Positions 19,065 through 28,727 of a DNA stretch of 28,727 nt are shown in pieces. How positions within the stretch are numbered: the first letter of the stretch is position 1; every line of letters starts with the position of its first letter. The notes under the pieces were generated by a model, which worked only from the letters and a program-made list of their open reading frames with translations, was not told the origin of the DNA and made no database searches. Source of the stretch: Zygnema cylindricum (lineage: Eukaryota > Streptophyta > Zygnematophyceae > Zygnematales > Zygnemataceae); NCBI GenBank assembly GCA_037447655.1, contig JBBHKE010002876.1, positions 1 through 28,727 of the forward strand, read 5' to 3'. The position numbers and the translations under genes were made by a program.

Positions 19065-19785
19065 CATCTTTTCTCCGTACACGAGTGTCGGTTATTTGAT
19101 CTGACGGTTTCGATTGAAAGGTAAGATTCCCAACGTCCGATTGACGGTTTTAGAATGAAAATCGGTCAAGTGTGTACGGAAAAAATATTTTTTTAAGTGG
19201 CGAAAAAATTATTAACTCTAATAGCGATACACGGTGTAGCTCAGCCTTCCTGTTGAGATCCTGTTTTTGCTGTGGAATATTATGTGACAACCAATCGGAC
19301 GTCCGCAGGCTCTTCCCATCCTCGATCTTGTCGCTCTGGCAATATCAACGGACGACAGAATTTTCAACTGCCATAGATAAGGGCGAAGTTCCGTCGTAAC
19401 AGAAAACGTTTTTTGACGCAGTCCTCTGTATTAATGGTGGCATAAAAGTTAAGAGGGTCCACCGCAGATTTTTGTTAAACGATCAGACAGGACGTTTCAT
19501 GCTTTGGAGAACGGAAATCGTGTCTTGCTGCAAATGCGCCAAAATACTCTCTGGCACACCGACTTTAATTTTGAAGCCGCCACACGTCAGTTAGTCACCG
19601 CTACAGACTTCTTTATTACGGAGTCGAGAATTTCAAGGTGACTCCGTAGGACTTTTTGTCGAACAGTGCTAAAGTACAAGTTCAAGATGGTACAAAAATT
19701 GTCCGCGACAGAAAGTACAGTACTGTACAGTGCTCTTAGGATCTTAGCTTTTACGTCACGACGACGGAACAAAACGGCTTTCTGT
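19065..19785. other. Intergenic stretch, no gene recognised
   Basis: Short open frames only (for example 19172-19399 and 19587-19772), none with a recognisable motif. At 19219-19241 a TAATAGCGATACACGGTGTA patch resembles the right end of the element at 24721-24944, perhaps a relic. A 14-nt perfect palindrome GTACAGTACTGTAC lies at 19715-19728. Confidence 0.4.
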
Positions 19786-19812
19786 TACAGTGGAACCTCG
19801 ACCTAATTCCTG
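19786..19812 (+). mobile_element. Possible pogo/mariner-type terminal repeat
   Basis: TA followed by CAGTGGAACCTCGACC resembles the CAGTnnAACCTC ends of plant pogo-like Tc1/mariner elements (recalled pattern). I found no partner inverted copy to the right and no transposase motif, so this is at most a single end. Confidence 0.3.
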
Positions 19813-22800
19813 ATAACGACAAATTAGTATATTACTGTACTTTTTGATCTTAAACTTTTTTTTTCAAAGTTAACGTTCAGTAGACTTCAAGGTTGACGGC
19901 CAATTTGAGGCCGTTTGCGCCTTTGCGGTCAGCTAAAGTACGTGCATATTCTCACTTTTGTCGTATCTGCGTAAGTACGCTTATAATCATAACTATTTTT
20001 GTTCTATTAAAATTACTTCTTGTCCACGGCCAGTCTTTGACATAGCCTCGTTTCCCCGGTTGACTACGTCATGCTTATTAATTCTAGCCGTTCTCTAAAA
20101 CGAAGCTTCGTACCATTTTATGGTAATTTCGCCTTTTGAATATGACGTGTAATATATGACGTCATTCGACGTAGGTGAATAGGAAACAATGATTCACCTG
20201 CACCGATCTTATCGGAATTGACTATGAATCGTATCCGACAAATTTACACGCTTAATTCCGTACTGGATAGCTTGATTATTTTCAGAGCCGTTGCATCCAA
20301 CGAGAAAAAAGGAGATACGCTACGGGATGTGAAAAAAGATTGTATGAAAAGACAACATTTCCGTACACAATGTCGTCTAACCGTAATGTCAACCACTGAA
20401 TGAACGCTTTCGAGCGATAAAATGTGGTTATAAAATGCGGTACAATGAATATTATTTTACGCATTAAACTTGTTTTACCCCTATAAAATTGTTTTTTCCT
20501 TTTGTAAAAGGTAAGCGTAGTGGTTGACATGAATCAAAAGTCAGAACTGAAAATCGTAATCAATTGGTAAGGTTTAGTAAACTATTGTAATGATTTTGGA
20601 TCGAATAGGGGGCTCAAGTTATAGGTAATAGAAGACTTCCATCTTAGTGAATTGGATGGATGTGATTTAACGCTCTTAATATAGATTGACTTGTTTGCAT
20701 GAAAATTATAGTAATCAGGAATTAAGCATTACAAGTTTATTATCCTTTCATTGTTAGAGAGAGCTAAATAAAGCCAATCATGAGTAGCAAACATATTTAG
20801 GTTTAAAGCTTAAGTTATGAGGTCATCAATTAGCTATATCACTTGTACTTTGTAGATTATACTAGTCAAGTAAGATTCGCATTTTTGTGTATCTAAGGAA
20901 AAAAAAACATCTTAGAATAATAAGATAAAGTATAGTGAAGTGAATATCATAAAATTGTAAGTTACGTATTTTGAAAACACATAATTTTATTTTATGGTTT
21001 ACGACACTATTACATAGAGGTGTTGTTTAAACAAGAACGTCTAACAAATTTACCCACGTATATATCATTACAATTCGACTCGGTTTAGGACGAAACCAAC
21101 GCAAACTAAACTGGACAGATTTTCGTTGTCCATTCCTAATGGTTGGGACCATTTTGGTTTGGTTCCCGCGATCCCAAAGTCAATGGGTTTCATTCAACAC
21201 ACCCAAACTTGTTATAAATCGATGTCCATATACACAAAACACGTGCACCGACACACTTTAAGCAGCTCACTCCTACCACTCAATCAAATTTACTTGCCCC
21301 CAACCACTCACTCGACCTCCGAGCCACACATTCCAGTCATTCTCGTCACACTAAGAAAAAAATGACACCTCGCAAGAAAAATTTGGCAAAATTTTCGCAG
21401 ACAAAAAAAATATTAGGTGGAGAAACTATATATATATATATTTTTTTTATTCTTTTTTTTTATTTTTTTTTCGTCTTCCACCATATTTCGAGCGCCATTT
21501 AGTGTTTTTTTTCAGAAAGTGCTCACCTTAAACCACTTACTCTTATCCTCTCACCGCGAGCCACTTATTCCAAAACATTAACTGTCAACCGCTCACCTAT
21601 AACCCACTCACTCTTGACAACTCGCTCTAACCACCGTCTTTTTCGCACCCACTCCTTATTGCTCACTCTCTCGTACTCACTTTCAGACAATGGCTTCGAA
21701 CAATTCACTCTTTGCCACTCGCTACGAGGCACCCACTTCGAGCCATAACTATTCCTATGGAGTCACTCAAAGCCTCTCAACAAATTTTAGGTTAATTTAG
21801 ACGGTTAATTGTTATTTGCTGACAGGAGACACGATAACGGTTACTTGAACCATTTAAGGGAGTTAGGTTGCTTCTTAGGTGTACAAATTCTTAACCATTT
21901 GAAAATCCAACAACGACTTACATCCGCACACTTGTTTGTAGGTGACGAATCTACTTAACTTGTGTGACGTAATCACAACTGTTACGGCAAAAACGCCACG
22001 TCTCGCTAACTACATTTCAAATTGGGTAGTAGTAAAGTGGTAATTCAACTTTATTTTTAAACCTTTCAACAAGATTTATAAACCCTCCAATGATTTACCA
22101 TTTTACTCGGTGGAGCAAATCAAAAAGTGCCCCATCGAAACATACCACAATCCCTTTTACCGTGGAAATTTTGTGTTCAACGATTATGTTTATCCAATGC
22201 ATCCTACATTTTGACACAAGGGTAGTTACATGTTCACACATCTGACCTTAAGTATTAATCAAGAGTGTTTCGTTCGTTTGTCACCATATGGTCTATTACT
22301 TCTCCAAACTCACGAACCTATCCTCAATATTTACGTCGTTGCGATCAATGACACGCATTACAGATGCACGACACCTCAACCATGAGGAAGAGTCCATGAT
22401 GTATAGGAATCTGACATAACAAGACAAGCATCTTTATTTGCCTTCGACATCGACAATTGACCCGTAATAATGTCGATACAATGATTGTAAGTTAAATAAT
22501 GACAATGATAATATCATCCAATTGACAAAGCTTAGTTTCCTAAATAAAAAGCTTTAATGAAAAATATATTGTTCATGTGTTATTTATGATTTTTACTTAT
22601 TGTGCTTTCACATAACTGAATCCAACCTTAACCTCTTGTGTTTTTATGATTTGTAGTATTAAAGTTTGGTTTTTGGTTAGATAAATACGTGAGTAATCAA
22701 TAATTAAAGTCATTTTGTTTATCGTGATAACAATATCATTATTTCACTTAGACATACGAGGTGTATCTTGCTGGGACTACCTAATGGTTTTCAAATGCAA

Positions 22801-23411
22801 GTGACATACTTTTAAAAGAAAAGTTTCCCCCAAAGTCGTCGACAATAACGGTGTGGATTATAACGTTGTTATATGAAATTTAAAGAGGATAAACTTATTA
22901 TCTGGTTGAAAGTCATATTGTGAAGCATAAAGAGAAAGTGCAATATTTGTTAAATAGTGTTTAAATCCATAGTTTATTAGACATGTGTAGTACTAGTATT
23001 ATAAAGAGTGCACACCACAAAACAGTCGCGAATTTACCACTTTGGGGACAAAAACAAATGTGTAAGCATTTTTCCATTATGACCGTCAAAGTACGGGGAT
23101 AGTGGCATGTACACCGAGGATAAGAAGGGTACCAACCAAATTTTATGTACAATGGCTGACTTGAAGAAGAAATGTGATTTGAAAGTTTAACAAACAAATT
23201 TGAAACGGTTTAAATTATTAACAACACTTCGCTCTGTGCTTCGCCTTAGACACCCCTCTTCCCCGGTAGGTATAAAACTAAAAAAAAACCATCACCTTTA
23301 TTTTCTCTTTCAATTTTATATCTGATTTATATGCTTTCCTTTACTTGTTCCCAAAACCGTAATTAAAAAATGCGGATTGTAATTGTCTTTAGTGCACTAG
23401 TCTTTATTTAC
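19813..23411. other. AT-rich intergenic stretch, no gene recognised
   Basis: About 3.6 kb with only short, motif-free open frames. It contains a small inverted repeat at 20173-20199 (AGGTGAAT/ATTCACCT), a TGACGTCA palindrome at 20158-20165, an AT/poly-T rich stretch at about 21405-21490 whose edges are loosely inverted (GGTGGAG and CTTCCACC), and a degenerate CACTC-rich tract around it. Confidence 0.5.
21230..21780. repeat. Degenerate CCACTCACTC-rich low-complexity tract
   Basis: Variants of CCACTCACTC, GCTCACTC and CCACTTACTC recur irregularly, with marked scarcity of G on the + strand, broken by the AT/poly-T block near 21420-21475. It reads like an eroded simple repeat. The small open frame at 21126-21365 lies over its start and shows no domain. 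Confidence 0.45.
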
Positions 23412-24267
23412 TAGTGTTGTGTATTGGTAAAAAAATTATCCCGATAACACCGATACCGATAGTTATCGGTTATCGAGCGGTCAGAGGTCCTGATATATCG
23501 GTCTAAGACCAACAAATTCCATATCGGCGATAACTTAAAAAATTATTGTATGCATACAATACTACTCTATAACATATTGTATTATATTATTGGCTTTATA
23601 TAGCGTGGCATGCCACGTTTAAGAATCTTTTCCGTCTCTGTTTAACTGCGATTTATTACGGACAGCGCAGCACATAAACGTTGGCCGGTTAATTGAACAC
23701 AAATTTCGCCGCCGGAATCGAACAGACTACTTGGAATGAGAAAATACGAGCTGACGGCCAGCTTGAGCGCCGGCATCCCCGAATGGCTTTTTTGACAGCT
23801 TATGCCAAAAAACCAAGAGATTGACATGTGGGAAGTCCCCATTGGATCCCAAGGAAGAAAGGGACAAAGCCATGGGGTCAGATGTGAAAGGTACATCGTT
23901 TTTACTGGATCCGTACCAAAACCGTACAGATCTCAGGGCGGTTATTGTACTTTATGAGCTTGTTAAATTGTACAATACAGTGATCTGATTGGTAGACACT
24001 TCAGTAGATAGGGGTTGTGAGTAGGGAGCGTATGAGGAATAACACGTACAATTGAGTGTACTGGCCGTACATTTATCTGTACGGGTTGTACAGATATCGC
24101 CGATAGTTATCGATATCGGTGTTATCGCCGATAATAATCGATAAATATCGGTTTTTTATCGGTGATAACACCGATAAAGATATATCGTACCAATATATCG
24201 ATTATCGGCTACCAGAAAAAAGGGCCCATATCGGTTATCGGCAAACCCTTACCGATACACAACACTA
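23412..24267. mobile_element. hAT-like MITE, copy 2, with inserted LTR-like block
   Basis: It starts TAGTGTTGTGTATTGG and ends CCGATACACAACACTA, matching inverted ends. Flanks TTATTTAC (23404-23411) and TTATTTAT (24268-24275) agree at seven of eight bases, the target duplication length of hAT elements. Its first 200 and last 230 bases match copy 1, with many TATCG/CGATA subterminal motifs. The centre is different and contains a segment resembling copia LTR promoter sequence (about 23925-24030). No transposase is encoded, so mobilisation would need a hAT transposase elsewhere. Confidence 0.78.
23925..24030 (+). repeat. LTR-like segment inside the hAT-like MITE
   Basis: The stretch with CAGTGATCTGATTGG, 'cagtagataggggttgtgag' and upstream GTAC-rich sequence matches the LTR block after the GTAC hairpin in A (about 555-602 and 5903-5950). 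It may be a relic of a related LTR that inserted into the MITE, possibly extending left to about 23640, where only faint similarity is visible. Confidence 0.6.
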
Positions 24268-24275
24268 TTATTTAT

Positions 24276-24720
24276 TTTTGTGCGTATTTTACTCTGTAGT
24301 GACGCGCATCGCATCGCATAGTGCCGATAAACGACGCCCAAATGCACGATGGAGCTGCTGACGTGGCCAGTGACGTCACAAGGTACAATTCACCGACGAA
24401 ATTTAAGTTTATGGCGTTTTTCACTTGTACCCTAAAATGCCCAAAACCTTCAGGCGCACTTTCGTGCTAAGGTGCGGATATTAAAACACGTGTGAACACC
24501 TCTATTCATGCCCGGAAGCCACGTAAAACGGGAATTTTTTTTGGTGTCGTTGAACGGTGAGCTCGCATATCATACTGACGTCAGCATACATCGCATCGTC
24601 ACGGTGCATAAAAAATCAGCCGATGTACATCGCCTTCCCGATCTTTCTACCGATGTAGCGCCAAGCTATCGAAGGGATACGCAACCCTAAGAATACTGTA
24701 CCTCACTTTTTGTTCAGCTA
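24276..24720. other. Intergenic stretch, no gene recognised
   Basis: Richer in CG dinucleotides than its surroundings. It contains two TGACGTCA palindromes (24371-24378 and 24576-24583) and repeated CATCGCATCG words. The open frames 24119-24361 and 24508-24690 have no recognisable domain. Confidence 0.4.
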
Positions 24721-24944
24721 CAGTACACCGCCAATTGCTATTAGCGTTGTGTACGCTAATTCCGTCCCGCTTTTTTTTTTTTAATTCTCAAATAGAATTA
24801 TCCATACTATTTAAAAAACCCTAATTCCTAATTAGAGTAAACGATTTCTTCGAAAATTTCCAAATTCCCAATTTGCGTAAACCACGCTAAATATTCGTAT
24901 ACGCTAAAAAAACTTCTACGTTAATAGCGATTGGCGGTGTACTG
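24721..24944. mobile_element. Short TIR element at a TA site (mariner-like MITE candidate)
   Basis: It begins CAGTACACCGCCAATTG and ends with the inverted counterpart, CGATTGGCGGTGTACTG. About 27 bases of each end are nearly complementary (GCTATTAGCGT versus ACGTTAATAGC). TA flanks both ends, the Tc1/mariner target. The 224-base interior is AT-rich with a telobox-like AAACCCTAA near 24823. There is no coding potential. The terminal CAGTAC differs from the rice Stowaway consensus, so the family is unassigned. Confidence 0.62.
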
Positions 24945-24970
24945 TACTGTACTGTACTATACTGTACTTT
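24937..24970. repeat. ACTGT pentanucleotide microsatellite
   Basis: About five to six ACTGT units, one changed to ACTAT, start within the terminal GTGTACTG of the preceding TIR element. The repeat probably grew from that terminus. Confidence 0.85.
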
Positions 24971-25513
24971 TACGTTTGCCGTTCGTGAAGGCCTGCGGTC
25001 ATTTCGGAGCTATAAAGGTCTTTGTAGTAATTATTTCATATTTTAACGAGCTGTAACACGTGTCGAGATGTACGAAAGGATTTAGATTACAATACGGTTA
25101 TTGATCTTACTATTCACGGCCGTAGAGGACAATTCCTTTCCGGTTTTGCCGGTGTAAAGTGTCATTTTTATATTTAACCAAGTCTATTTTTCGTTTGCCA
25201 GCTGTCACAATCATAGATTCCTCCAGCCGTTCGTGCTGTGTGGCAGACCAGGTGCTTTCTTTGAGATATCATTTGGCGTTTTCTATTGCTGGTTAAATAT
25301 TTCTACGTACACACTCTGACCGGCATTTTGGGCGGCAAACAGCAAAAAAGATACGGATTTGCAGGAATCTGGCCTGTCGTTTACTGTCAGACTTGTCTAC
25401 AATCGAATCTTAGTATTGTGTTAAACATTTTTTATTTTTTTTACGACAGCTCGAGGACGAATCCGAACAGAAAAGCTTGCTTTGCCAGCGAGGACCCTCC
25501 ACCCAATGCGCAT
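24971..25513. other. Intergenic stretch, no gene recognised
   Basis: Mixed composition. The open frame 25286-25525 (79 codons) shows no known motif and runs into the adjacent TIR element. No feature can be supported. Confidence 0.4.
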
Positions 25514-25802
25514 TTTAAACCATAGTTCAAAAGTAGGCGTTTTTATGGTAGGCCTTTGGTCGGCGCCATTTTCGTAAGTTGTGTTATGGGCTTTTCATGT
25601 GATCTTCTTAGATAGCTACTTTGATCAGAGACCGTCCGATCGTCCGAATCTGACGGTGTAAATTTTTTTTTTGGTCCGAATGTTTTAATTGGTTCGAATA
25701 GGTCCGAATACAATATGGGTCTTAAGGTCATATTGTATGTTTTGCATACAATAGGCATATTGTATGGGCGTACTTTCACCTACTTTTGAACTATGTTTTA
25801 AA
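25514..25802. mobile_element. TIR element with TTTAAA ends, short copy
   Basis: A 289-base element with TTTAAA at both ends and inverted repeats CATAGTTCAAAAGTAGG (left) and CCTACTTTTGAACTATG (right). Internal blocks match 18365-19064 in the opposite orientation, including a set of CATATTGTATG words near 25730-25770. It lacks the roughly 400 extra bases of the other copy. No coding sequence. Confidence 0.8.
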
Positions 25803-27717
25803 CCTCTCTAGTACTGTTTTGAAATAATATACGGTCTGAATTCTGGTGTTCCAACACGTATGAAAATATGCAGTTATTATACCTAGCTACATGACAATTT
25901 CCTGTATTCTTTTGGTATCCGTATCTTTTTTGTGATCTTTTACAGATTATGCCTGCTCATATTTAGTCCTTGTGCCATTCTTCTACTTGCACGTGTCATA
26001 TTTTCTCAGTCACCAGTCATCTCCTCTGCCACCTCACCTACAAACCATCTGACCGCCTTTTTTCCGCGGTGTCCCACGTTCGTACATGCGGTTCAATGTT
26101 TTGTTGCGTCGCGATTGGTCTGCTCATTTCATTCCTGTACGGTAGTTTAATTCGAAATCTTGTCAGTATGCGCCAAATGCGGTGGGTCTTGTACAAAATC
26201 CTTCCTCACTCACGTCTCCCCATTTAACACTTGCCACGTAGTCACCATCCTAATAAAACAAAAGTAATGCAGCTTCAAATTGTTCGCATGCATATTCAAA
26301 TGTTCAAAAGTTCAAATGTATGTAGTCTTTTCGCGTCACTGGAGAGTCATGCGTTTCCTGACGCGGATTTCACTGACCGTGATGTCACGCTTAGAGTGAT
26401 GTCACGCTTAGGACTTTACAGTAGAGGAGGAGAAAAGGAAATCTAAGTGATGATTTTTTTTCTTCTTTTGATTTTAATTTCATCTGAGTGTTGGTGAAAA
26501 AGGCCTATTTCGGGAATTTGACTCTAATTATGGTATGGTTTTTGGCGGAAAGGATGACGTCACTGGTAAGGAAACGAGTAAAGAAACTGTAGTTAAAGGA
26601 AGGAAAAAATTGATTATAGAGATTTTTTGGTTATTGTTAGGACAGAGCTACGTGGATTAGTTAACTACGGCAGTTAAATATGTGGTTAGTTCGTATTTTA
26701 TTCTAAAATTTCTGTATTGGTATTTAGGTTCTGGTTTTTTGGAGATTCTAGCAGTTTTTTTTGAATTTTGGAGAATCGTTTGAAGGAGAAATTATTGGTA
26801 AAGTTGTTTCTTGTCTTTTTTTTTCTATTTTTTTGGAATATATATTCATGATCACATAATCAGCTGGATTTTCCGTTGAATTCTAAAAAATATTCCACAA
26901 AATTGATTCTTGTGGCTATTTAAAATGAAGTTGTAAACCTCCAAGAACTTCAAAACTCTTGAAACGCAAAATTTTACAATTTTTTATGTTGTCTGTTTTC
27001 CATTTTTCTCTCAATTGTTTTTTCCAACTCTTCACCTATTTGTTTTTTTGTTACTAGGGAATATTCTCAATTTCTAATTTTCATTTCAATTAGGTTTAGT
27101 GATTGATCTAAAGGTAATTTTTAACGTTTAAGAACCAAGTCACAAAGAAATTTTGTTTTTTTTAATGTTTTATATTTACAAAATCCAAATTGAACCAAAA
27201 TCCCTAACACCAACAGTAATTAGGTTTAAGTTTTCTACTTAACTGGATCCAAGTTTTGACAATCAGGGTTTTAAAAGCTGGGGTTTAAGAATTAGGGTAA
27301 AAAGATAAAGATCCAGAAATTTAGATTTAAGAAACCCCAAAATCAAACCTTGAATACAAAATTTGGGTCTTGAATCATAACAAAATTTCCTATGTTGTTT
27401 CAAATTTCAACGGTTAGTGTGTAAAACTTGATCTGCTGAATCGTGGATAACGATTAGCTTTTACAAATTAATAGTTTATTGTACGAAATTGAGAATTGAA
27501 ATCCTCATAAAACGTCAAAACGTGAGTCAATTTAGCATTTTGAAAATGAAAGATGTCATTTCAAAAAATAATGACTCAACCTGGAGTTTAACATTTGATA
27601 TTGACATGTTGACTTTACACCTTAAATCTTAGTTTTCAACAAATAGATTTCAAACTTCATCCTTCAACTTTCAACCTTTAGCCGTCAACTTTCAATCTTC
27701 AACTTTCCACTTTCAAT
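25803..27717. other. AT-rich intergenic stretch, no gene recognised
   Basis: Overlapping short open frames at 25932-26150 and 25970-26227 lack recognisable domains. One 17-bp tandem pair occurs at 26379-26412, and one TGACGTCA at 26555-26562. From about 27600 the + strand becomes progressively poor in G with many CAACTTTCAA-type words. Confidence 0.45.
26379..26412. repeat. 17-bp tandem pair
   Basis: GTGATGTCACGCTTAGA is followed directly by GTGATGTCACGCTTAGG, one mismatch. The unit contains the TGATGTCA near-palindrome. Confidence 0.9.
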
Positions 27718-28031
27718 AACCTTATAACTTTTAGCTTATAAGCTTACACCTTACGTCTTATAACTTACAACTTATACCTTATAGCTTACAACTTACAACT
27801 TACAACTTAAAGCTTATAGCTTACAACTTACAACTTATAGCTTACAACATACAACTTATAGCTTAAAGCTAACAACATACAACTTATAGATTACAGCTTA
27901 CAACTTATAGCTTATAGCTTACAACTTACAACTTATAGCTTACAACTTACAACTTACAACTTATAGCTTACAACATACATCTTATAGCTTACAACTAACA
28001 CCTTACAACCTACAACTTACAACTTATAGCT
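27718..28031. repeat. Minisatellite of 10-bp units
   Basis: About 310 bases built from alternating 10-bp units of the type CTTACAACTT and CTTATAGCTT with point variants (CTTACAACAT, CTAACACCTT). G is nearly absent except in the ATAGC units. Longer-period groupings of two to four units recur. Confidence 0.92.
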
Positions 28032-28299
28032 TCTAAACGTCAAACCTACTTTAAACTTAAGCCCTAGACCTTAGACCTTCGAAAATAAAAAGTCTTCTAT
28101 CTGAACCCTGTTAAAAAAATTGGCCTCAAGACCCACCAACTTAGAACCTTGAGATGCCTTAGACCTCAAGATTGTTATTTTTTGACTTAAACGTTTTAGA
28201 TATTTCTCTCTCTACAGTTAACCCTTGACATTTTGTTTAACAGTCGTCCAAAAGTTTCAATTTCTATATTTATACTTGTCATTTCATAACACTCCAAGA

Positions 28300-28727
28300 C
28301 AAATCTCAAGTCTCAAATTTCCCACTCTTCCCTAACACCCTATCACTCTCCTTCTAAGATATTTCCCCTTGAGACAACTTAAACTCCTTCCCACCCATCT
28401 CTCACTTTCTCTATCCATTAGCCCCACTTAATCTCCATTTACCCCAATCTTCGTCTACCCTTGCTCTCGTAATCTCCATATCCCTCACTCTCCTTCTATC
28501 CCCTCAATCTCTTGTCTACGACTCCCTCCCTCTCTTCTCTGTCCAAGATCTCCTACCTTCACCCTCAGCCTTTTCTATAACCTCACCCTCTCCCTCACTC
28601 TTCCCCCTCCACCTCCTCCCCCTCCCCCCCTCCCTCTCCCTCCCTCTAAACCTCCCTTTCCCTCTCCCCCTCCCCTCCCTCTCCCTCTCCCTCTCACCCT
28701 CCCTCTCCCTCTCCCTCTCACCCTCCC
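28300..28727. repeat. Polypyrimidine tract, CCCTCT-rich, reaching the window end
   Basis: Increasingly pure C/T sequence on the + strand. No G occurs after 28568. The final 100 bases are CCCTCT-type repeats, with a higher-order unit of about 24 bases ending TCTCA seen at least twice (28670-28721). It continues past the window. Confidence 0.93.

Noticed and set aside
21126-21365. 79-codon open frame as a host gene
   Set aside because: It overlies a degenerate CACTC-type low-complexity tract, has no recognisable domain, and nothing around it looks like an exon or promoter.
25932-26446. Three overlapping short open frames as an exon cluster
   Set aside because: Overlapping frames of 71-85 codons with no motif or shared reading logic; chance length in AT-rich sequence.
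27180-27310. Interstitial telomeric repeat
   Set aside because: Words such as TTAGGGT and GGGTTTAAG appear once each with no tandem TTTAGGG periodicity.
27718-28031. CRISPR-like array
   Set aside because: Repeats are contiguous 10-bp variants with no unique spacers, in a eukaryotic context.

Overview
The window looks like an intergenic, transposon-dominated stretch of a plant nuclear genome. The plant assignment is an inference. It rests on three Ty1/copia retrotransposons of plant-like architecture, on a primer binding site matching the anticodon arm of the plant rather than the animal initiator tRNA-Met (from memory), and on the AT-rich, MITE-rich flanks. I found no host protein-coding gene, rRNA, complete tRNA or CRISPR array, and I cannot name the species.

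Layout. Positions 1-135 are the 3' tail of an LTR of the same family as element C. Positions 136-6227 are copia element A (+ strand), with a partial 5' LTR, broken gag-pol and a complete 3' LTR. Positions 6228-10920 are copia element B (- strand): 5' LTR, gag, protease, integrase and RT, cut off inside the RNase H region exactly where A's 3' LTR ends. Positions 10921-11070 are half of a hAT-like MITE, cut exactly where B's LTR starts. Positions 11225-17864 are copia element C (+ strand), complete with both LTRs and a 4-of-5 matching target duplication. The simplest reading is a nest, MITE > B > A > C-type LTR, whose left half lies outside the window, with C as a separate insertion next door.

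Positions 17875-18324 (hAT-like MITE), 18365-19064 (TIR element flanked by TTTAAA), 23412-24267 (second hAT-like MITE, 8-bp target duplication, carrying an LTR-like block), 24721-24944 (short TIR element at a TA site followed by an ACTGT microsatellite) and 25514-25802 (second TTTAAA element) are non-autonomous DNA elements. The stretches between them, and 25803-27700, hold nothing I recognise. Positions 27718-28031 are a minisatellite of CTTACAACTT/CTTATAGCTT units, and the end of the window is a polypyrimidine tract with no G on the + strand after 28568.

Function. None of the three retrotransposons can encode a full polyprotein; each has in-frame stops, frameshifts and, in B and C, lost catalytic or zinc-binding residues. 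A and B belong to one subfamily and C to a sister subfamily. By eye the two LTRs of A differ far more than the two LTRs of C, so A and B are the older insertions. All three share a primer binding site complementary to the anticodon arm of initiator tRNA-Met, which implies half-tRNA priming as in Drosophila copia, and the gag frame is open across this site. I see no new defence or metabolic system here.
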